Assembly: GCF_902806685.2 (NCBI RefSeq)
Contig: NC_048555.1
Span: 2,666,001 to 2,730,000, forward strand
Length of the DNA stretch: 64,000 bases
Direction of reading: 5' to 3'
From: Maniola hyperantus
Taxonomy: Eukaryota; Arthropoda; Insecta; Lepidoptera; Nymphalidae
A model generated the notes under the pieces. The model did not search any database. It worked only from the letters and a program-made list of their open reading frames with translations, and was not told the DNA's origin. The position numbers were made by a program, and so were the translations under genes. This document shows, piece after piece, positions 18,216-29,310 of the stretch (positions within the stretch are counted from its first letter, which is position 1; each line of letters opens with the position of its first letter).

Positions 18216-18300
18216 AAGGAAACATCGTAAGGAAACCTGCATGCCTGAGAGTTCTCCTTATGTTCTCAAAGATGTGTGAAGTCTACCAATCCTACATTAA
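18216..18300 (+). mobile_element. tRNA-derived SINE (family C), 3' half
   Basis: AAGG (18216-18219, target duplication) then 'aaacatcgtaaggaaacct', 'gagagttctcc' and 'gtgtgaagtctaccaatcc' continue the SINE broken at 13926. The usual (GAT)n tail is missing. Confidence 0.88.
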
Positions 18301-18400
18301 GTATATCCTTGCGTCGTACTTAATTGAAGGACAAAGTGACAAACCAACAAACGAACAATCTTTCGCATTCATAGCAAGTGATTTAAGTTAATAACTCAAA
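18301..18400 (+). repeat. Family A1 end fragment
   Basis: 'attgaaggacaaagtgacaa' and 'tttcgcattcata' match the A1 outer end. Only about 70 bp is recognisable. Confidence 0.55.
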
Positions 18401-18944
18401 GCATAATACCAGATACCTACTAAATTATTAACGTCTAAGTTTGAACATGGTTAGAACAGATACAAAAGATGTCAAGTTTCGCAAACGTCGCTGTCAGGAA
18501 GTCCTTGTTGGATTTCAAGTTGATTTCGAGCGAATCGACTGCGGTCAGATACTACTGACGTCACATCCGCCATTATCCGCTCCCGGCAGAATTGTGGTCT
18601 TTCCACAAATCGCTGAGCAACAAAATGGCTGACTAATGAACTATGGATTTTCTCTAATGAAATCTTACTTAGCTAATGCCCATGAATTCGGCCGCGTGGA
18701 TTTAGATTTTTCTAAAAAATGATATGAAATGTGCACAATAATTCATACCCTATAGATTGGTTCGAAAGTTAAACTTCCCGGACAGTATTGCTACTGTCAG
18801 AAAAGTAAGTATGGAATTATGATGGAATTTAATTTCTGGATACTACTGTCCAGAAATGAAATGAAATTGGAATTTCATTGCACACCTAATTTGAGAGAGG
18901 AAGCTGAATTAGCAAAATACATAAACTTTTTAAATAAATTACTC
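18401..18944. other. Unassigned DNA with repeat scraps
   Basis: 18595-18655 carries the low-copy motif shared with 19612-19705, and 18674-18712 is a family A head scrap. TGACGTCA occurs at 18556-18563. Confidence 0.4.
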
Positions 18945-19180
18945 GTTTCATTTTTTAGAAAAGCACTATACATGCCTCGACCGGGAGTGCTTTTCTGGCC
19001 TCGTATTATAAATAAAAAAATAAAAAATAAAAATCTTTTTTATTCGTATAAACTTTTACAAGACGTCCGACGACGACGACGACTTTATAGACGTCCTCGC
19101 CAAGGCTTGGCCGTCTAACTCACACTCGACCAGAAAACGCTTATACTTCCCGGACTCGTGCAGTGATGTACTATTTATAA
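18945..19180. repeat. Decayed retroposon tail (shared with 62285-62425)
   Basis: 'ataaacttttacaag' preceded by an A/T-rich tract recurs at 62285-62425. A (CGA)n run lies at about 19067-19083. Confidence 0.5.
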
Positions 19181-19611
19181 ATCTCGTGTGTACACTTAGA
19201 GTTTCCGGTATAAAAAGCAGCCAACGTCACTTTCCAGGTCTTTGGTATAAAACCATACAGCCAACTTTGTGACGACGACCATAGGTTGCCAATATAAGTA
19301 GGACCGAGGTGGTAATACATAGACTTCGATCTGGACATACTTATTCCGCTAAACAGTTTCGCAGCTTGATGGGCAAGCTCCCATCTCCTAACTGTTCAGA
19401 GTGGGATATAGTGGGGGATATACTGCATATAATGGCTGAATGTGTCCGAAACAAAGCTGAAATATCGGATTTTTAACAGTATGTAAATCTTCTAAGCATA
19501 TAGGAACATGAAACAGCAAGAATGCCTACCATAAGAAAAGACAAGAAGGCTGTACAAATTAGTATTAGGAGAGTAAACGGTATAGTTATTATACGAATGT
19601 CTGCCCCTAAA

Positions 19612-19705
19612 CTGTGGTCATCCTACTCAAATCACTGAGCAGCAAAGTGATTGAACAGGATAATCCCGTAAAAATGTCCGTGACTAATGATCGAGACGTA
19701 ATGTC
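19612..19705 (+). repeat. Low-copy dispersed motif
   Basis: 'gagcagcaaagtgattgaac' and 'ataatcccgtaaaaatgtcc' recur at 22495-22580, and partly at 13290-13395 and 18595-18655. Confidence 0.6.
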
Positions 19706-19871
19706 GCGATGGATCTTTCATGTACTCGCGTTAATATTTCCTCGACATCATCAAATAAATATTGTTGAGGAAATGAACGATATTTACTGCGGTTTCCTCA
19801 TAGCGATTTCTTTTATGCATTCAGTGGCCAATTGGTTAAAATCTGCGTTCGAAAACTGAGCCATCAAAAAT

Positions 19872-20095
19872 CATCTATCTAAATGTATAAAAGGAAAATG
19901 AGACTGGCTGACTGATTGACTGATCTATCAAGGCACGAATCCATCTACTACACGGATCTGGCTAAGCATGCATATCAGCTATTATGACGTAGACATCCGT
20001 TAAGAAAGGATTTATGAAAATTCAACCGCTAAGGAGGTAGAATACGGGTTTGAAATTTGTGTAGTCCACACGGACGAAGTCGCGGGCATAAACTT
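19872..20095 (-). repeat. Family A3, minus orientation
   Basis: It begins 'atctatctaaatgtataaa', with GACTGACT tracts, and ends 'cacacggacgaagtcgcgg'. Confidence 0.85.
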
Positions 20096-20123
20096 GGGAT
20101 TGAACCTCGACCTAACGAAAAGA

Positions 20124-20440
20124 ATCATCATCATCATCATCATGATCAACCCATCACCGGCTCACTACAGAGCACGGGTCTCCTCTCAGAGTGAGAAGGG
20201 TTTAGGCCATAGTCAACCACGTTGGCCATGTGCGGATTGGTAGACTTCACACATCTTTGAGAACATTATGGAGAACTCTCGGGCATGCAGGTTTCCTCAC
20301 GATGTTTACCTTCACCGTTCAAGCATATTTAATTATTTAAAATGCACATAGCTCCGAAAAGTTAGAGGTGCGTGCCTGGGATCGAACCCCCGACCTCCGA
20401 TTAGAAGACGGACGTCCTAACCACTAGGCTATCAGCGCTT
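20124..20440 (-). mobile_element. tRNA-derived SINE (family C), full length
   Basis: From the (ATC)n tail at 20124 to the tRNA-like head at 20390-20440 ('gggatcgaacccccgac', 'ccactaggctatcagcgc'). This copy is complete, with good box A and box B sequences. Confidence 0.9.
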
Positions 20441-20747
20441 ACTCCTTTATAACACTAGTCGTAAATTATATATATCTGATACTAGCACACTAAATATCGA
20501 ACTCATTCGTACTACATTGATTAATTCAATAGCACGTTAGCATTTGCTTAGTATAAATGCAAATGCTATACAATTAAAAGCTGAATTATGTAAACTCGAT
20601 AGTAATAAATCATCTGGCTCTCGGTTATTAATGAAATAGCTACCCGCTTGTGCAACTGTTGATTTAATTTAAATGCTATCTCTGGAATGAAAATGTTTGT
20701 TTGTTTCATAACGAAGTTGCCTCGTTGATCTTGTGGTTTTTTTCTAT

Positions 20748-20852
20748 TACTAAGACGCCGCTGTCCGTCTGTCTGACCATCTGTCACCAGGCTGTATCTC
20801 ATGAACCGTGATAGTTAGACAGTTGAAATTTTCACAGATAATGTATTTCTGT
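20748..20852 (-). repeat. Family B4 tail, minus orientation
   Basis: 'gtccgtctgtctgaccatct', 'aaccgtgatagttagac' and 'cacagataatgtatttctg' are the complement of 8680-8770. Confidence 0.7.
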
Positions 20853-20998
20853 TTATTTATTTTTATTCACATTTATTTGAATGGGCGATGGTGGCATACC
20901 TAATCAATTATTAGGTAATTTATTAATTCTTAGCCTATCCATCATTATTCGCGATCACCACATAAATGTGGTTACCCTACTACACACAAATAGGAGCC

Positions 20999-21168
20999 GT
21001 ATAAGTCCCGCAAATTGCTATTGCGCTGGAACCATGTCTCATTAACATCGAAATGACGTCATTTTGACGTCAGCCGAAATAAAAATATACCATCAGCTCG
21101 AAACTTCAGTCTAGTGCTGACGTCACTAAAATGGCGGCCACGAGCATTAGCGATTTGCGGACTATAAC
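20999..21168. mobile_element. Probable MITE with three CRE octamers
   Basis: The ends 'tataagtcccgcaaattgct' and 'agcgatttgcggactata' are imperfect inverted repeats. TGACGTCA, the CREB/ATF consensus, occurs at 21054-21061, 21065-21072 and 21118-21125. No coding capacity and no clear target duplication. Confidence 0.6.
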
Positions 21169-21726
21169 GATCGAACGGGCTGCCATCCGATAAATAAAAC
21201 GCAGATAAATGCAAAAAACCAAGTTTCGCGGTGCGAGCGAGACACGTGGAAATGTATAGCTCTGGGAAATGGTGCATGTTGTGAAAATAAAAATGGTAAT
21301 GAAAATAAATAGGTAGCTGAGTTTTCATTGCTGTATCTATACTTTACAAGTTTACGAGTTGTTGCTGTAGAGAGAATGACAAAGATGCGTGGAAGCACAA
21401 TCAACGATGTCACATATTAAATAGGCTATGGTGACGTAAAATCACAGATACCTACTTATATCACTTATATACCGATATGCAACTAGCGTGGGCCCCTCAG
21501 TCCCCCTCGCTCAAGCAGAGGTACTTACTTGTGAAATGTTATTCCTTCTATTTTACGTTCGCTTCGGCTATTGTAGCCTAGTATACTTCAATCCACCATT
21601 GCAAAATAACTTAAAAAACAAAAAACAACAAAACAAATCAATTATTTCTTTAAAATACTTGAGTCAACATAACCTCACTTCACGTTGTTTGTCAAGATCT
21701 CACGTACAAATATTGCCAAACAAAAG

Positions 21727-22172
21727 AAACCGTCCAAGTGCGAGTCAGGCTCGCGCAATGAGGGTTCCGTACTACAGTCGTATTTTTTCGACATTTTGCA
21801 CGATAATTCAAAAAACTATGATGCATAAAAATAAATAAAAATCTGTTTTAAAATGTACAGGTGAAGACCTTTCATATGACACCCCACTTGATATAGTCAC
21901 TCACTTCGAAAGTTGAAAATACTAATTATTAGTTCATGACCACAATTTTTTTTTTGTGTGATCTAACCCTAAATTCACGGTTTTCAGATTTTTCCCCAAA
22001 TATCAGCTATAAGATCTACCTACCTGCCAAATTTCAAGATTCTAGGTCAACGGGAAGTACCCTGTAGGTATGTACCTTCTTGACAGACAGACGGACAGAC
22101 AGACAGACAGAGTACAACAAAGTGATCCTATAAGGGTTCCGTTTTTCCTTTTGAGGTACAGAACCCTAAAAA
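21727..22172 (+). repeat. Family B, full length
   Basis: Head 'aaccgtccaagtgcgagtc', tail 'gaggtacagaaccctaaaa'. A (GACA)n tract is at 22084-22111. The ORF of 116 codons at 21488-21838 runs into this repeat and is not a gene. Confidence 0.85.
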
Positions 22173-22494
22173 GTGGCCACGGTCATAAGGACAAAAACAA
22201 TCATTTTGTCACTAATAAGAGCTTAAATGCATTTAGCTATATCGTTTTAATAAAAACAGTAAGAGTCACATTAGGGCTACTTCTGAAGGTATTTGTTCTG
22301 AGCGTAAAATCAAATATATTCTATTGTCAAGTAGGTCTCTGGTCAATAGTAGTTTCAGAGTTAAACTCCTCAACGGGTAACAGTTTAAAAACTAAAACCG
22401 ATTGTCTACACAGAGTACCTATTACGCAGATTAGGTACTACTTTGTTTTATACTCAGGGAAGATGTCGAGATCTCAAATTTGACCATGTGTGGC

Positions 22495-22580
22495 TTAGCA
22501 ACGTTTTTGCTAATGGAGCAACGGGATAATCCCGTAAAAGCGTCCGTGACTAATGATCAGATTTAATATAGAGATCGATT
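22495..22580 (+). repeat. Low-copy dispersed motif
   Basis: 'ggataatcccgtaaaagcg' and 'ccgtgactaatgatcaga' match 19612-19705. Confidence 0.6.
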
Positions 22581-22668
22581 TTTCGTGTCCTGGTGGGTGT
22601 ATCCCTCTCGTTCGACTAAAAGGTTTCCTTGTGCTAAAGTAATTAGTTTTTTTGCGCCTATATATTTT

Positions 22669-22889
22669 ACTAGCTTATGCTCGCGACTTCGTCCGCGTGG
22701 ACTACACAAATTTCAAACCCCTATTTCACCCCCTTAGGAGTTGAATTTTTAAAAATCCTTTCTTAGTCGATGTCTACATCGTAATAATGCCATGCCATGC
22801 CAAATTTCAGCCCGATCCGTCCAGTAGTTTGAGCTGTGCGTTGATAGATCAGTCAGTCAGTCACCTTTTCCTTTTATATATTTAGATTC
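22669..22889 (+). repeat. Family A3
   Basis: 'ctagcttatgctcgcgactt' to 'tccttttatatatttagatt', with three CAGT units. Confidence 0.87.
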
Positions 22890-23097
22890 TTGCCAGATTT
22901 TACTTATCTCACCGGTGAATATAAATATTACACTGAATCAATCAAATCTTTTTTCAAAAGAAAATTGCCTGCTAATAACAAAAAAACTGAAACCACTGGG
23001 TTTAGTAATTTTACATAGGTTGCAACTACTTGCAACCTATGTATTATTATTTATGTAGGTATTATTATATTGTAGCTAGGTATAACTACATTAGTAT

Positions 23098-23785
23098 GGA
23101 CTAGTCACTAGCAGCGACTTGGTCCGTATGCAGCCAAGTTTTTTAATAGATTCCGTTGCAATACTTGCAATAACGATCACTACTCATACTATAAATTCGA
23201 AAGTGTGTTTGTTTGTTCGTTGGTTTGTTGGTTAGTCCTTCAATTACGACGCAACGGAGCAACGGATCGACGTGTGTAAGACCTGGAGAGTGACATAGAC
23301 TACTTTTTATCCCGGAAAATCAAAGAGTTCCCGCGGGATTTTTAAAAACCTAAATCCACGCGTATGAAGTCGTGGGCATCAGCTAGTAATTTATATTTTA
23401 GAATACTTATTTTGTGTGTTTGTTAAATATAAATTATTTCTCAAGTATTCTACGATATTATAAATTACTAGCTTATACTCGCGACTTCGTCCGCGTGAAC
23501 TACAAAATTTCAAAACCCTATTTCACCCCCTTAGGAGGTGAATTTTCAAAAATCCTTTCTTAGCGGATGCCTACGTCATAATAGCTATCTGCATGCCAAA
23601 TTTCAGCTCGATCCGTCCAGTAGTTTGAGCTGTGCGTTGATAGATCAGTCAGTCAGTCAGTCAGTCAGTCAGTCAGTCAGTCAGTCAGTCACCTTTTCCT
23701 TTTATATATATAGATTATTGTTATTGCAAGTATTGCAACGGAATCTATTAAAAAAACTGCATACGGACGAAGTCGCTGCTAGTCC
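23098..23785. repeat. Inverted-repeat bounded composite of family A pieces
   Basis: 23098-23174 and 23720-23785 are about 70-bp reverse complements (sharing 'aatagattccgttgcaatac'). Between them are an A1 copy in minus orientation (23191-23389) and an A3 copy in plus orientation (23466-23714). The block resembles a fold-back element assembled from nested repeats. Confidence 0.75.
23646..23690 (+). repeat. (CAGT)n microsatellite in A3
   Basis: About 11 units, where other A3 copies in the window carry two to four. It expanded from the CAGTCAGT box built into the repeat. Confidence 0.9.
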
Positions 23786-23844
23786 CTAGTAATATACCCC
23801 TACAACATTATAATCTACGTAATATTTCACATGGATATAGATGA

Positions 23845-23955
23845 CGACTTGAACAGTGATACAAGCATATTTTTAATCCCGGAAAAACAAAGAATTCCCA
23901 TGAAATGTATTTGACAACTCAAATCCACACGGCTGAAGTCACGGGCATAATCTAG
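23845..23955 (-). repeat. Family A fragment
   Basis: 'gacttgaacagtgatac' and 'acggctgaagtcacgggcat' mark a minus-orientation remnant. Confidence 0.65.
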
Positions 23956-24251
23956 TTGCTATCTATACAAAAGAAAAATGTTATTAACTGAAATTGATAC
24001 TAACTTAAACTATGAATCGTATAATTGAATTTCTAAAATTTAGCGTACATTTGATTTGTATAACATTTGCATTTATGCCTACTAACTAAACCAACATTTT
24101 GGTATATTATACACTATCTCACCGCATAATATTCTCTATTTAGTATTCAGAACGTTATAGATTTCAAATATTATGTTAGTTAGGTATGATATTATAATGA
24201 ATAATTGGAGGTACTTAATCTAGATTTTGAGATTCTAATTAACTATTAATA

Positions 24252-24471
24252 ACTAGCTGATGCCCGCGACTTGATTCGCGTTAATTTAGGTTTTTAAAAA
24301 TCCCGTTGGAACTCTTTGATCTTCTGCGATAAAAAGTAGCCTTTGTCATTTTCCAGGTCTTTAATTTCAACAATTTAAAAAAATCACGTCGAGTCGTTGT
24401 TCCGTTGCGACGTGGTTGAAGGACAAACCAACATACAAACACACTTTCACATTTATAACATGGGTAGTGAT
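24252..24471 (+). repeat. Family A1
   Basis: 'aactagctgatgcccgcgac' to 'cacatttataacatgggta'. Confidence 0.85.
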
Positions 24472-24534
24472 ATTATGTCTACACATTAAGTTAATTAGTT
24501 TTTTCAGATTTTTATCGAAGGAGGTGTTGAATGA

Positions 24535-24650
24535 AGCCAGCCTACAAGGCTAAGTGAGGAAAAGAGCGAAAGTGGTGAGCGAAGCGAGCCGCAAAACGAA
24601 GGTCGAGTAGGTGAAGCTGAATGAAGAGACGATGAGGCGAATCGTCTGGC
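24535..24650 (+). other. Purine-rich, GCGA-rich unassigned block
   Basis: 'gagcgaaagtggtgagcga', 'agcgagccgcaaaacgaagg' and 'gacgatgaggcgaatcgtc' contrast with the AT-rich surroundings. The block is bounded by short complements 'aaggctaagt' and 'ggcttagccc'. Probably part of an unrecognised repeat. Confidence 0.4.
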
Positions 24651-24725
24651 TTAGCCCATTTTAGTAATGCAACCGATACACCTAAGATTCATATAATTTT
24701 AACAACAATGAGGCATGTTCCCGAG

Positions 24726-25077
24726 TAGGGTTGCCAGGTCGCCAAATCTAATAGCCAGACAGACCAGCCAGTTTGGCCGGACATTTGGGTAGAAAGGCCG
24801 GACACCCTACATTATTGACGATTTTGTGTCTTAGTATTAATAGGTACGACAGAAAAATTATATGTAAAATCAAGCTTTTCAAAAAAAATGCAAAAAAATT
24901 GTATGTAAAATCAAGCGGGAGCGACCGGCAGTCGACTCGCCTGCACTCGGCCACGCTCGTTTGCGAAATGAAAAAGCCTAACAAAAGCCGGACAAGCCGG
25001 ACACCGTTTATTTTGGCCGGACACGCAATCAAAAAGCCTACCTATGTCCGGCTTTATCCGGACGCCTGGCAACCCTA
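24726..25077. mobile_element. hAT-like non-autonomous element with 8-bp target duplication
   Basis: The 352-bp element begins TAGGGTTGCCAGG and ends CCTGGCAACCCTA. TTCCCGAG flanks both sides exactly (24718-24725 and 25078-25085). Its interior repeats GGCCGGACA and has a 24-bp direct repeat ('tatgtaaaatcaagc' at about 24859 and 24902). Overlapping ORFs on both strands are shadows of the repeat. A possible relative begins at 38185. Confidence 0.87.
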
Positions 25078-25392
25078 TTCCCGAGTCTGTATGAGATTTC
25101 GAAATACACAATTTTGCTAGTGAATTGAGTCCCTTTAACAAATTAAGTTTTCTCAGCCAAACAAATAAAATAAATTTGAACGAAAAGTTCGCACAACCGT
25201 CCCTAGCGTACAAGAGCGCTTTTCCATACTTCATGCGGTCAACCGATGTAGAAATAAATCTCGTTTGGCTGCCTGATTTGTTTGTTTTCGACTAAATTTC
25301 TACATTAAAACGATTCAATCTACATTTGAAAATTCTTTGTACTTACTTAGTCAGTGTAAACGTTGGATTCGTAGGACATTCAAAATATACTA

Positions 25393-25610
25393 TACTGGTT
25401 TATTCCTGTGACTTCGTCCGCGTGGACTACACAAATTTCAAATCCCTATTTCACCCCCTTAGGGATTGAATTTTCAAAAATCCTTTCTTAGCGGATGCCT
25501 ACGTCATAATAGCTGTCTGCATGCCAAATTTCAGCCCGTTCCATCCAGTAGTTTGAGCTGTGCGTTGATAGATCAGTCGGTCAGTTACCTTTTCCTTTTA
25601 TATATTTAGA
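25393..25610 (+). repeat. Family A3
   Basis: 'tgacttcgtccgcgtggact' to 'ccttttatatatttagac'. It abuts the next copy. Confidence 0.85.
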
Positions 25611-25815
25611 CTAGATGATGCCCGCGACTTCATCCGCGTGGTTCTTTTGTAATCCCATGGGAACTCTTCAATTTTCCGGGATAAAAAGTAGCCTCTGTCC
25701 TTCACCGGGATATAAGCTAACTCTGTACCAAATTTCATCACAACGGTTGGGCCGTGAAAGGTAACAGACATACAGACAGACATACACACTTTCGCATTTA
25801 TAATATTAATATGGA
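25611..25815 (+). repeat. Family A2
   Basis: 'gatgatgcccgcgacttcat' to 'cgcatttataatattaatat', with 'ggttgggccgtgaaagg' inside. Confidence 0.85.
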
Positions 25816-27372
25816 TTAGCTACTTTTACGAGATCTCAATAAAAATTTACACTCCTTTTCAAGTTTGTGTGTTATATAGATGTGACTAATTTTGTCTTTT
25901 TTTACATATTATTGTATTCGGCGAAAGCCATAGTATTTTATAATACAAGGTTCGCAGGTACCTACAAGACAACGATACCTTGAAAATCGTAGTATAAACA
26001 ATATTGTGTTATCGAGCATTTTTTTTCCTCTATTTGTTTCTCCTTTTTTGAAATCGGTTAAAAATATGATAAATTATGCGTAATTTTTATACCACTTTTT
26101 ATATTCGCAGCATCGTTTAATATCAGGTGAGTGCTCGAGCGTAGCTCATCTTCAAAAAAAAATATTCGAATATTAATTAAAACGAAAGCTTCAGTCTTCA
26201 AGTTCAGTCGCGCCAGTCTCTCGCTGAACCCACATAACACTAGTAAACCACCACTAAAGTCGAGAATCGAATCACTATCATCGTTGCATTAAGGTCGATT
26301 TTCCCTCGCAAAGTGTATTGACGATCAACTTTATGGTCCATCCCCTTTACAAGGCAGTAACTGCCTAGTGGTAGGTACATTGTGTTGCGGATGTTGCGAT
26401 CCCCATGGGCACGGAAGTAATAGAGTAATGTAACACTTAAGACTTTTTGTTTTCAAACTTTTTGTCTTGTCAAATTAGTTATTTCAGATTTCATAGGCTT
26501 CATAGCCTATTTTTCTAAGTATCGTTTCATTACAGAAAATAGTACCTTTCAGGTAGAGAAGAATCCCTCCGCAAACTTTTGATACGACGCAATAAAATGC
26601 AATTTAAGCTGCAAAGTGTTTTAGGATCGTCAAGTGAATGTATTACTGGTTCCGATTAATTTTAAGATGCGCACGATGCTGCTGGCACTATTGTAGCGCG
26701 TCATAGGGGTCTTGCGGCCATTAACAAGGTTCTTTAATTGCCAATCAAGTAAAGTAACCATAATTATTGGGCTACCCAGCGTTTTCTATATACAGGGTTA
26801 GTGTAGTTCGATTCTGTGTACTAATGAAACTCAATGGAATTTTAAAGACACGTTCTACAAAAAAAATCTGTCTGTGTATTATCAGATTTCCATAAATGTG
26901 TAGTTTCAAATTTAGACCAGCTCAAAAATTTGTAAATTACTGATCTCTGAGCGACTTTTTGATGAGCGACATTTTGTCGCAAGTGTATATTTTCGTTAGT
27001 GTTGAAGGATGCAGCGCCATTACTGTAACGAGATTTTTTGTCGAATAATTAAAAATGTTAGGTAACGTTCTAAAATGCACCGCACTTATTAAAAGTAGTG
27101 GATGTTTACAGTATTTCGACGCCATGCAATTACAGATTCATAGCTTTCTGTAACATTTGGGAATATTAAAATAAAATTAAAAAGTTCCACGACACCTACC
27201 TACTTATATGTTTTATAAAACAAAATACTTCTAATATTATAAAATTTATGCGGTCAGAGGCCCAGGCAATCCCTAGGTCTCGGATTGAGATCTAACGTAG
27301 ACAACCGCATTTTGAGACCGAATAGGGTATATGAAAAATATATGAATTCTAGCCCCATAAACTACCACCGTA
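25816..27372. other. Unassigned AT-rich DNA
   Basis: About 1.5 kb in which I recognise no gene or repeat. Confidence 0.4.
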
Positions 27373-27757
27373 AAAAAAAACCGGCCAAGTGCGAGTCAGT
27401 CTTGCGCACTGAAGGTTCCGTATTACAATCGTATTTTATCGACATTTTGCATGATAAATCAAAAACTATTATACCTAAAAATAAATAAAAATCTGTTTTA
27501 GAATGTGCAAGTGAAGCCCTTTCATATTATACCCCACTTGATATAGTTATCTTACTTCGAAAATTGAAAATACTAATTATTAGCTTATGACCACAATTTA
27601 AGTATTTTTGTGTGATGTAACCACAAATTCAAGGTTTTCAGATTTTTCCCCTAAAGCCAGCTATAAGACCCACCTACCTACCAAATTTCATGATTCTAGG
27701 TCAACGGGTCCCTGTAGGTTTCCTTTTCCTTTTTCCTTTTGAGGTACGGAACCCTAA
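27373..27757 (+). repeat. Family B, internally shortened
   Basis: It has head and tail like 12821-13260, but the (CAGA)n/'caacaaagtgatcc' part is deleted between 'cctgtaggtttcc' and 'tttttccttttgagg'. Confidence 0.83.
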
Positions 27758-27846
27758 TTACATTATTATATTACTACAGTTGTAAGGTTGTCAGCAAATT
27801 CTTTCATTGGCCTTTCATTGGTTGATTCGCTGTTTAAATTTTTTCA

Positions 27847-27933
27847 CAGCTTATCCACAATTATACACAAAAAAACACACACATTGTAAGTTACAATGTG
27901 TGTGTTTTTTTGTGTATAATTGTGGATAAGCTG
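27847..27933. repeat. Perfect 87-bp palindrome
   Basis: Arms 27847-27889 and 27891-27933 (43 bp each) are exact reverse complements around a single G (27890). The arms are AT-rich with a CACACA/TGTGTG block near the centre. Confidence 0.95.
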
Positions 27934-28947
27934 TAACATAATATTAATTGATTTCTAACATTTTCTTTTTTTTCTTTTGTAATTTCTCAATCTGGAGGCA
28001 CAGTTCCTAACTAAAGCACTTGTTACCGTTTTTTACTTTTAAGGCAATTTAAAGAGAAAAGTAAAGATTTTTCACTTTTTTTCCATTGGGTCTACAAACT
28101 TCGGTATTTACTCACAACTATTGGTCTTCGCTGATATTACCAGAAGTGCGATTGCGTAAGTTTTAACCATCATGGCAAATCTAAGCGATTGGTCATAAAT
28201 GGTAAAACCGAATTCGAATTGCGTAAATTGTATCATCATATGAAGACCTACTGGTGACCGGTGACTTAAAAATTTTTCATTAGAATCGCGTTTTATTATA
28301 CAAATAGCATTAGTGAAAGTCAATATTTTTTGTTTTTAAGAATTATGTCGGACACAAAAACAATGCAACTTAAAAGTTAACTTATTAATTTCATCATAAA
28401 AATTACCTTTCATACTTAAAACATTGAATTCTAACGTTATTATTATATAATGCATTTGCAATAACTAAACGCTTTGAACGAATGAATAGTCGAGTTTACT
28501 GCTATTCGACAATAGGTGGCGTTAGTGGACTTATTTTTTCCTATGTTTTTCCTCTTAGATTATGCTTTTTCCTGTAAGTCTACGTTTCAAGTGTCAATTA
28601 AGTGACAAGTGACAGTGGTGTCAATGTCAGTAATGACAAATTACGAATTTTACGAGAACAAATTACAATAACAAATTAGACAAAATTCTCAGTTCGATAT
28701 CTATTCCATAATTTCCATACGTTAATAAAATTAAGAAGTCTCCGGCAGAGAAATGCCTATAAGCACTCTGGCCTACTAGAAGCCAACGAGGGGAACGTGG
28801 GGGCACAAAGTTATGAGAAGCAACGCCTTGAAATTGCTTGGATATCAAATGGAGATTGCAGAACAGGCACTGAAGAAGTTGTAAAGGCATTATCCTTAAC
28901 CCTAGAACCCTACTTGGTTTACTATGAACAGCCCAGAGTGTTATCGG
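27934..28947. other. Unassigned AT-rich DNA
   Basis: No gene or repeat was recognised in about 1 kb. Confidence 0.4.
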
Positions 28948-29115
28948 AGCCTCAATAACTCAACGGTTCGAGGAGCGGACTGAAATCCGAAAGGTCGCCG
29001 GTTCAAACCCCACCCATTGCACTATTGTCGTACCTACTCCTAGCACAAGCTTTACGCTTAGTTGGAAAGAAAAGGGGATTATTAGTCACCATAATAAACT
29101 TGCTAACATTCTTTA
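28948..29115 (+). mobile_element. tRNA-headed SINE, second type
   Basis: 'gcctcaataactcaacggtt' (box A) and 'cgccggttcaaacccca' (box B) are followed by 'actcctagcacaagctttac' and 'gaaaggggattattagtcac'. The head differs from family C, so it derives from another tRNA. No tRNA acceptor pairing is kept. Confidence 0.75.
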
Positions 29116-29237
29116 TAAAAATAAATCAAAAATCAAATGTTAAGTTTTCTCACATTAAGACTTTGAGTTATTTATAGCATATAAGTAGGCAAATAATTTA
29201 TTATTTACTATGTGTTCATAATTAGTAATCTTTGATC

Positions 29238-29310
29238 AAGAGCGGTGATAGTGTAGTGGTTAAGATGTCTGCCTCCAATGTGATAAACCAGTGATGAGTT
29301 GATGATGATG
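29238..29310 (+). repeat. tRNA-like SINE scrap
   Basis: 'gcggtgatagtgtagtggtt' is a family C box A, joined within 30 bases to the (GAT)-rich end. The whole body is deleted. Confidence 0.65.

Noticed and set aside
20390..20440. tRNA-like sequences with box A and box B as tRNA genes (also 2476, 13788, 28948, 34928, 54300, 59201, 60709)
   Set aside because: Acceptor stems do not pair, no proper anticodon arm could be drawn, and each is followed by a SINE body.
21488..21838. 116-codon plus ORF
   Set aside because: Its second half is the head of a family B repeat; no domain in the first half.
22070..22483. 137-codon plus ORF beginning with a DRQTDRQTDR run
   Set aside because: The repeat run is the (GACA)n tract of family B; the rest has no domain.
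24773..25120. 115-codon plus ORF and overlapping minus ORFs of 94 and 107 codons
   Set aside because: They lie within the hAT-like element 24726-25077 or run out across its edge, and encode repeated low-complexity text.
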